Shown here: positions 5,090 to 9,206 of the stretch, in pieces | Position numbering within the stretch: the stretch's first letter is position 1 | How the letters are laid out: every line of letters begins with the position of its first letter | Assembly (NCBI GenBank): GCA_011682355.1 | Contig: JAACEU010000013.1 | Coordinates: 1-9,206 of the forward strand | DNA: 9,206 nt | Direction of reading: 5' to 3' | Origin: Nitrospirota bacterium | GTDB lineage: Bacteria > Patescibacteriota > Gracilibacteria > UBA1369 > LOWO2-01-FULL-3 | The notes under the pieces: model-generated | What the model saw: only the letters and a program-made list of their open reading frames with translations | Database searches by the model: none | Told to the model about the DNA's origin: nothing | Position numbers and translations under genes: made by a program

Positions 5090-5869
5090 ATGTATATCGG
5101 AGAATTATTAATTTATGTCCCTATTGCGCTGGTGGTTCTTGTGATCTCGAGTATTCGGGAGGTGAAACAATACGAAAGAGGTGTTCGATTCACTCTGGGG
5201 AAATTTTCTAAGCTTTGCCAACCCGGATGGCGTCTAGTTATTCCTGTTTTTCAGAAAATGACTAAGGTTGACGTTCGTGTAAAGGCTGTGGACGTTCCTG
5301 ATCAAGAAGCTATTACCGAGGACAACATTTCTGTGACTATCAATGCGGTTATTTATTACAAAGTTAGTGATGCCTCTAAGGCTATCCTTGAAGTTGAAAA
5401 TTTCTATTATGCGATTTCTCAACTTGCTCAAACTACTATGAGAAATGCGGTTGGTGAAGTGACTCTGGATATGTTGTTGAAAAAGAGAGAAGAAATTGCG
5501 GAAAAAATTCAAACTATCGTGGACAAAGCAACTGATCCTTGGGGAATCATGGTTGAGGCGGTTGAGCTAAAAGACGTTGTGTTGCCACAAGATCTAAAGA
5601 GAACTATGGCGAAAGTTGCGGAGGCTGATCGTGAAAAGAAAGCGGTTATTATCAAGGCTGAAGGTGAAGTGATTGCTTCGGACAACCTTGCGAAGGCGGC
5701 GAAAACTTTGGCGGAAGCTCCCGGAGCATTGCATTTGCGTACTTTGCAATCTGTGAATGACTTGTCATCTGACCAATCAAATACAACTGTTTGGATGATG
5801 CCACTCGAAATTCTGAGAGCGATTGAAAAAGTCGGTAGTCACTTTGAGAACAAAAGTAATTCACAATAG
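5090..5869 (+). CDS. Slipin/stomatin-like SPFH (band 7) protein
   Basis: This membrane-anchored scaffold would oligomerise into membrane microdomains and may influence proteases or channels. The 259 residues consist of one N-terminal helix (5-22), then the SPFH domain from VKQYERGVRFTLGKFSKLCQPGWRLVIP onward. Conserved blocks DVRVKAVDVPDQEAITEDNISV (61-82) and ATDPWGIMVEAVELKDVVLP (147-166) follow, then an Ala/Glu/Lys coiled coil (170-210), PGALHLRTLQ (211-220) and the C-terminal WMMPLEIL. This matches prokaryotic slipins rather than HflK/HflC or flotillins. The usual partner, an NfeD membrane protease gene, is not adjacent; aroE follows instead, its ATG touching this stop. No SD is visible. 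A possible -10 (TATTTA, 5073-5078) is only 11 bp before the ATG, but its -35 spacing is 15 bp, so I do not annotate it. Confidence 0.9.
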   Translation: MYIGELLIYVPIALVVLVISSIREVKQYERGVRFTLGKFSKLCQPGWRLVIPVFQKMTKVDVRVKAVDVPDQEAITEDNISVTINAVIYYKVSDASKAILEVENFYYAISQLAQTTMRNAVGEVTLDMLLKKREEIAEKIQTIVDKATDPWGIMVEAVELKDVVLPQDLKRTMAKVAEADREKKAVIIKAEGEVIASDNLAKAAKTLAEAPGALHLRTLQSVNDLSSDQSNTTVWMMPLEILRAIEKVGSHFENKSNSQ

Positions 5870-6685
5870 ATGCATAAGAAATATGGAATTTTAGCCCATC
5901 CGGCCGGGCATTCTTTGTCGCCTGCAATTTTCAATGCGGCTTTCAAGGAGGCGGGGCTGGATGCTGAATATCGTATTTACGATGTTCGAGAGCGAGATTT
6001 GGCGGAATTTATGGAGAATGTGAGGCATGAGCCCGTGAGCGGATTGTCGGTTTCTTTGCCGCATAAGGAGGCGGTTATGGATTATTTGGATGAGGTGGAT
6101 GAGGATGCGCGCGGTGTGGGAGCGGTGAATTGCGTGGTGAATCGAGGTGGTTTTTTGCATGGCTATAATACGGATTTTGTTGGGTCGAATAAGGCTTTGA
6201 AGGAGGTGGTTGGTGGGTTGCGAGGGCGGAAAGTGGTTGTGATTGGTGCAGGAGGTGCGGCGAGAGCGGTGGTTTATGGATTATTGAAAGAAGGAGCTGA
6301 AGTGGCGATTATTAATAGGCATAAGGAGAAGGCTGAGGAGTTGGCGAGTGAATTTGGGGTTCCTTTTGGGCTACTGTCTGAGGCTGAAAAATTTGATGGA
6401 GAAATTTTGGCGCAAGCCAGTTCTATTTGGACTTTGAATCCTGAGGCTGAATTGAGCGATCTGATTTCCGGGGAATACGTGAAGCGGTTTGAGATTGTGA
6501 TGGATATTGTTTACAAACCTTTGATGACGCCTTTGTTAGTTGCGGCGGAGAGTATGGGGAAGACTGTGATTACCGGAGATAAGATGCTTCTATATCAAGC
6601 TGTGGAAGCTTTTAAATTGTTTATGGGAAAGGAGGCCACGCCTGTTGAGATAATGAAGAAAGAACTTTCCGAAAATCTGGTCTAG
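5870..6685 (+). CDS. aroE: Shikimate dehydrogenase (AroE)
   Basis: AroE reduces 3-dehydroshikimate to shikimate with NADPH in the aromatic amino acid/chorismate pathway. The 271 residues match the family. The substrate domain shows HSLSPAIFNAAF (14-25) and SVSLPHKEAV (60-69) with catalytic Lys66; the usual Asn of NVTxPxK is Ser60, a change also found in SVTIPHK-type members. Next come AVNCVV with Asn87 and GYNTDFVG with Asp102. The Rossmann loop is GAGGAARA (126-133), followed by NRH (149-151) where NADP-preferring enzymes have NRT. The C-terminal GDKMLLYQAVEAF (236-248) carries Gln243. The start ATG directly follows the slipin TAG with no gap and no SD, so translation may depend on reinitiation. 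No other shikimate genes lie in the window. It is convergent with the next gene and shares stop-codon bases with it. Confidence 0.93.
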   Translation: MHKKYGILAHPAGHSLSPAIFNAAFKEAGLDAEYRIYDVRERDLAEFMENVRHEPVSGLSVSLPHKEAVMDYLDEVDEDARGVGAVNCVVNRGGFLHGYNTDFVGSNKALKEVVGGLRGRKVVVIGAGGAARAVVYGLLKEGAEVAIINRHKEKAEELASEFGVPFGLLSEAEKFDGEILAQASSIWTLNPEAELSDLISGEYVKRFEIVMDIVYKPLMTPLLVAAESMGKTVITGDKMLLYQAVEAFKLFMGKEATPVEIMKKELSENLV

Positions 6686-7446
6686 TTATGCCTTAAAAAA
6701 TCTGCGCCTGATTCGTCTTTGGCTTTTGGGGTTGGCTTTTTCTCGACTGCTTTTCCGTAGTCTTGTCCGTAGACTGTGTCGGAGGCCAGGAAGTCTTTGT
6801 CATAGATTTCGACTATCCATCCGTAAATCATAGTTACTACGCTCTGTGTGAAGGCTATTGAGCCCCAGACTACCGGTAAGGCGGCGAACAGCAAGATGGT
6901 TGGGCTTTCGATCACCTTCGCCATAAGGAATATTACCAAGGCACTGACCAGGATTGAAAATGTAACTCCATATAGGCCGACGAGGGCGTATTTGCGATCG
7001 GAGACAATTTCCAAAATCAGCATGCTCGTTTGAGCTGAGACTATAACGTGCAATGCGACTGCCCAGACCACGATCCCGATGTCTATTGAAGAAGTTACGA
7101 AATAGACGGGAACCATTAATATAAAGATAATGATATGTACGATAAATATCTGATAAATTGCGGTTGACCTACGAGCATATTTCTCTTGTTCGGTGTATGA
7201 GAGTAGAAATGTGCTAAGTAAATTCCCAAACGTTGTTGCCAGGAAGATCATCACCATTAAGAAAAATATGAAGATTGGGCTAACGTATTGGTCAGGACTC
7301 GGATTCAATATCGGAGTGAGGATTGACGAGGATAAAACAAATACGAGCAACAACAATAATGTGCCGATAACTCCTCCTGTCATCCCTGCAAGTATTTTTA
7401 AAAGAAAACGTGGAAATGATATTTTTGGTGGGCCTGGTTCAGCCAT
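6682..7446 (-). CDS. Unknown six-TM membrane protein
   Basis: I do not recognise a family. From the ATG at 7446 it has 254 residues with about six hydrophobic helices (24-48, 55-82, 96-118, 122-146, 155-176, 182-206). A short proline-containing N-terminus precedes them and a charged, probably cytoplasmic tail rich in Lys, Asp and Pro (214-254) follows. It has no cysteine and no obvious catalytic motif. An upstream in-frame start at 7482 would overlap lspA by 26 nt; I prefer 7446, which begins 10 nt after the lspA stop. No SD is present, so expression probably depends on the lspA transcript. Its TAG stop shares two bases with the aroE stop (CTAG). Position after lspA suggests an envelope role, but this is context only. 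Confidence 0.75.
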   Translation of the reverse strand: MAEPGPPKISFPRFLLKILAGMTGGVIGTLLLLLVFVLSSSILTPILNPSPDQYVSPIFIFFLMVMIFLATTFGNLLSTFLLSYTEQEKYARRSTAIYQIFIVHIIIFILMVPVYFVTSSIDIGIVVWAVALHVIVSAQTSMLILEIVSDRKYALVGLYGVTFSILVSALVIFLMAKVIESPTILLFAALPVVWGSIAFTQSVVTMIYGWIVEIYDKDFLASDTVYGQDYGKAVEKKPTPKAKDESGADFLRHN

Positions 7447-7456
7447 AAGAATAAGA

Positions 7457-7855
7457 TTATTTTGCGTTTTTGAGTTTACCATAAAAGACTATTAGCAACA
7501 ATATTCCGACTGTTATATAAATGTCTGCCAGATTGAATGTTGGCCAATATGGTACGTCTATAAAATCAATTACGTATCCGTGGTAAAGGCGATCTGCGAG
7601 ATTGCTAAATCCTCCCGCTAAAACCGCGGCTGTCAACACTTGGGCAAAACGTTTTTTCAGATCGAGTTCTTTTTGGATGAAATATATTAAAACCAGTAGA
7701 AGTGCAATGTTTGCTGTGATCAGAATTGTTTGAGGAATTGCTATTCCGAAGGCTATTCCGGTGTTCTTGGAAATTGTTAAATATTTTGTTGCGAGAAATT
7801 TTGTTGCCTGATCGGAGAGAATTAATAAAAGAGTGAGAATTGATATGTTTTTCAT
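7457..7855 (-). CDS. lspA: Lipoprotein signal peptidase II (LspA)
   Basis: LspA is an aspartyl protease of the cytoplasmic membrane that removes signal peptides from diacylglyceryl-modified prolipoproteins. From MKNISIL it has 132 residues, short against the usual 150-170, but all core motifs are present: SDQATK (14-19), NTGIAFG (31-37), GGFSNLADRLYHGYVIDFID (81-100) and FNLADIYITVG (107-117). The catalytic pair is Asp88 and Asp111. About four helices are expected. The start is uncertain: ATG at 7864 adds MLT and would lie 7 nt after a TATTTA element, fitting a leaderless mRNA; the TTG at 7891 is unlikely. No SD precedes either ATG. The gene is divergent from ftsW and is followed 10 nt later by the unknown membrane protein. 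Confidence 0.93.
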   Translation of the reverse strand: MKNISILTLLLILSDQATKFLATKYLTISKNTGIAFGIAIPQTILITANIALLLVLIYFIQKELDLKKRFAQVLTAAVLAGGFSNLADRLYHGYVIDFIDVPYWPTFNLADIYITVGILLLIVFYGKLKNAK

Positions 7856-7877
7856 GGTTAACATGGAAGCATAAATA

Positions 7878-7906
7878 TTGATAAAACACAATTAAACAAG
7901 TACTAT
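7878..7906 (+). promoter_or_regulatory. ftsW promoter predicting a leaderless mRNA
   Basis: TTGATA (7878-7883) and TACTAT (7901-7906) are 17 bp apart. Transcription should begin around 7912-7915, at or within 3 nt of the ftsW ATG at 7915. No SD could fit. The match is strong for both hexamers and the spacer. Confidence 0.6.
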
Positions 7907-7914
7907 CTTTCCAC

Positions 7915-9123
7915 ATGAAAAAGATATTTAAGTTTGATACAGTTTTGGCTCTTGCGGTCTTATTTCTGCTGATTTTTGGGCTGATAATGATCACAAGTAT
8001 CGGGGTGCCAAAGTCTATCAGCTTGAGTGCGCCGGGTGTGGAGTATCCGAATTGCAGTGATGCGACGGTGGACTGTTATCTGCTTTTCAAGAAGCATTTG
8101 TTTAGGTTGTTTGTGGGGCTTGTGGCGTTCTTTGTCGCTTTGAAATTGTCGATGAAGTTTTGGAAGAGGATTTCGTTTATTATGTATGTGGCTCTGATTG
8201 CTCTTTTGTTTTTCGTACTGGTTTCAGGGGAAGCTTTTGGGACAATTGCGACGAACTGGTTGGTAATTTTTGAAACTTCTTTGCAACCGTCGGAGTTTGC
8301 GAAGCTTGGTATAATTTTGTATTTGGCATATTGGTTGAGCAAGAAGCGGGATAGCGTGGAGAGTTTTCAAAATGGTTTTCTTCCGTTTTGTGTGATCGCC
8401 GGATTGATGATTTTGCCGATTGTTATGCAGAATGATTATGGTTCTACGATGGTTGTTGGGATAATAGCCATTACTATTTTCTTTGTGGCCGGAGCTCGGA
8501 TAAAGCATCTGGCTTTTGGGGTTCTTTTGGCTATGGTGGCCACGATCGTGGTTGTGTCGGCTGTTCCGCATGTCCGTGAGAGATTTCAGGGATTCATGAG
8601 AATAGGAGAAGAGTGTATTGAGGATTATTGTTGGCAGTCTCAACAAGCAAATATTGCTGTGGGGACCGGTGGATTTTGGGGAAAAGGTTTGACGCAGGGA
8701 GTGCAAAAATCGTATTGGTTACCGCAAGCAAGTGATGATTTTATCTTTGCGGCTTCCGCGGAGGAATTGGGATTTTTGAGGATAATTTTTATTGTTTTAG
8801 CTTATTTTTTGATAGCGATTCGGGGTTACACTATTGCAAATAGGGCCTCAAGCAATTATGAAATGTTTGTCGCGGTTGGAATAACGACCTGGATTGTTAT
8901 TCAAGCTTTCATTAATATTGCGGTGAATACCGCTTTGATGCCGGTGACGGGAGTCACGCTGCCGTTTGTGAGTTATGGGGGATCGTCGTTGGTGGCATCA
9001 CTTATTGGAATTGGAATTTTATTAAATATTTCTCAACATACAACTTATCATGCGAGTAGTACTAACAGGTGGAGGAACAGGAGGACACGTCATTCCCAAT
9101 CTGGCCGTTATCGAAGAACTTAA
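7915..9123 (+). CDS. ftsW: SEDS-family septal glycan polymerase FtsW
   Basis: FtsW polymerises lipid II into septal peptidoglycan with a partner class B PBP. The 402 residues form about ten helices. SEDS marks are [19 protein letters not shown] (123-141), [10 protein letters not shown] (171-180, normally QPDLGT), [20 protein letters not shown] (246-265), [19 protein letters not shown] (269-287) and [21 protein letters not shown] (338-358). Asp275 of DFIF is the conserved catalytic aspartate; the preceding EAHT is QASD here. The first extracytoplasmic loop is long and holds Cys47 and Cys54; the large loop before TM8 holds Cys234 and Cys239. RodA is a possible alternative, but the following murG supports FtsW. 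The C-terminal 24 residues overlap murG in another frame and are arginine-rich. The start is set by the promoter and by MKKIFKFD before the first helix. Confidence 0.9.
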   Translation: MKKIFKFDTVLALAVLFLLIFGLIMITSIGVPKSISLSAPGVEYPNCSDATVDCYLLFKKHLFRLFVGLVAFFVALKLSMKFWKRISFIMYVALIALLFFVLVSGEAFGTIATNWLVIFETSLQPSEFAKLGIILYLAYWLSKKRDSVESFQNGFLPFCVIAGLMILPIVMQNDYGSTMVVGIIAITIFFVAGARIKHLAFGVLLAMVATIVVVSAVPHVRERFQGFMRIGEECIEDYCWQSQQANIAVGTGGFWGKGLTQGVQKSYWLPQASDDFIFAASAEELGFLRIIFIVLAYFLIAIRGYTIANRASSNYEMFVAVGITTWIVIQAFINIAVNTALMPVTGVTLPFVSYGGSSLVASLIGIGILLNISQHTTYHASSTNRWRNRRTRHSQSGRYRRT

Positions 9124-9206
9124 AGATCGTGGAGGAGTCGAGATTTTGTATATCGGGTCAAAGAGTGGAATGGAGAAGAAGATGGTGGAAAATGCCCCGC
9201 CTGTGG
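9050..9206 (+). CDS. murG: MurG, N-terminal part, runs off window
   Basis: MurG is the membrane-associated GT-B transferase that adds GlcNAc from UDP-GlcNAc to lipid I, giving lipid II, the substrate of the neighbouring FtsW. Only 52 codons are visible. They begin [20 protein letters not shown], with the diagnostic GGGTGGH loop, followed by [23 protein letters not shown] and ENAPPV. The last residues depart from the usual KAGIPF-type sequence, and the DNA there (CCCCGCCTGTGG) equals a repeat seen elsewhere in the window. The ATG lies 74 nt inside ftsW in the +1 frame, with no SD. Gene order ftsW-murG is typical of the division/cell-wall cluster. Confidence 0.92.
   Translation, partial: MRVVLTGGGTGGHVIPNLAVIEELKDRGGVEILYIGSKSGMEKKMVENAPPV
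9195..9206. repeat. Left half of a GC-rich palindromic element inside murG
   Basis: CCCCGCCTGTGG is identical over 12 nt to the minus strand of the terminator hairpin at 3867-3885, where it continues into AGGGGG. It shares CCCCGCCTG with 3569-3577. The window ends before the right arm would appear, so the palindrome here is a prediction. Confidence 0.4.

Noticed and set aside
7447..7482. Longer start for the six-TM protein overlapping lspA
   Set aside because: The extra 12 residues add no feature and would overlap the lspA 3' end; the ATG at 7446 is adequate, though the choice is not certain.
7864..7900. TTGTTT-16-TATTTA as an lspA promoter on the minus strand
   Set aside because: The -10 fits only three of six positions; kept only as a hint for the alternative ATG at 7864.
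1..9206. CRISPR arrays, insertion sequences, tRNA or rRNA genes
   Set aside because: No regularly spaced repeats, transposase, terminal repeats or RNA gene hallmarks were seen by eye.

Overview
This window is gene-dense, moderately AT-rich bacterial DNA. It has tail-to-tail genes separated by 1 nt or sharing stop-codon bases, almost no Shine-Dalgarno motifs, and very short or absent leaders. Standard code (TGA as stop) fits every gene. The compactness, the SD-poor starts, the two-subunit serine dehydratase, the compact LspA and the short GC-rich palindromes suggest a Patescibacteria/CPR-like genome, perhaps Peregrinibacteria-like. That placement is an inference with moderate confidence, because no rRNA or phylogenetic marker was tested.

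Layout: (1) 1-1040, plus strand: the 3' part of a family 2 glycosyltransferase, followed one base after its stop by a small SMR/EmrE-type membrane protein. (2) 3255-1042, minus strand: a compact operon of sdaAB, sdaAA (Fe-S L-serine dehydratase subunits) and purN, with a GC-rich palindrome between sdaAA and purN. (3) 3256-3892: the only long gap, 637 bp. It holds no credible ORF but has a good plus-strand promoter, at least seven local hairpins and a U-tailed terminator, which together suggest a ~0.5 kb structured RNA that I cannot assign to a family. (4) 4954-3893, minus: an MscS channel with a repeat-derived C-terminal tail. (5) 5090-6685, plus: a slipin/stomatin and shikimate dehydrogenase, abutting stop to start. 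(6) 7855-6682, minus: lspA followed by an unknown six-TM protein. (7) 7915-9206, plus: ftsW overlapping murG, which runs off the window; this is a fragment of a division and cell-wall (dcw) cluster.

Functionally, most genes concern the cell envelope: a glycosyltransferase with a possible flippase or exporter, a mechanosensitive channel, an SPFH scaffold, lipoprotein signal peptidase, and septal peptidoglycan polymerase with lipid II synthase. The central-metabolism genes are serine deamination to pyruvate, the GAR formylation step of purine synthesis, and the dehydroshikimate-to-shikimate step.

The points most worth following are the unassigned RNA locus, two kinds of dispersed repeat that reach into coding sequence (mscS and murG), an inverted repeat over the mscS promoter, a promoter that predicts a leaderless ftsW mRNA, and a 74-nt ftsW/murG overlap that gives FtsW an arginine-rich tail.
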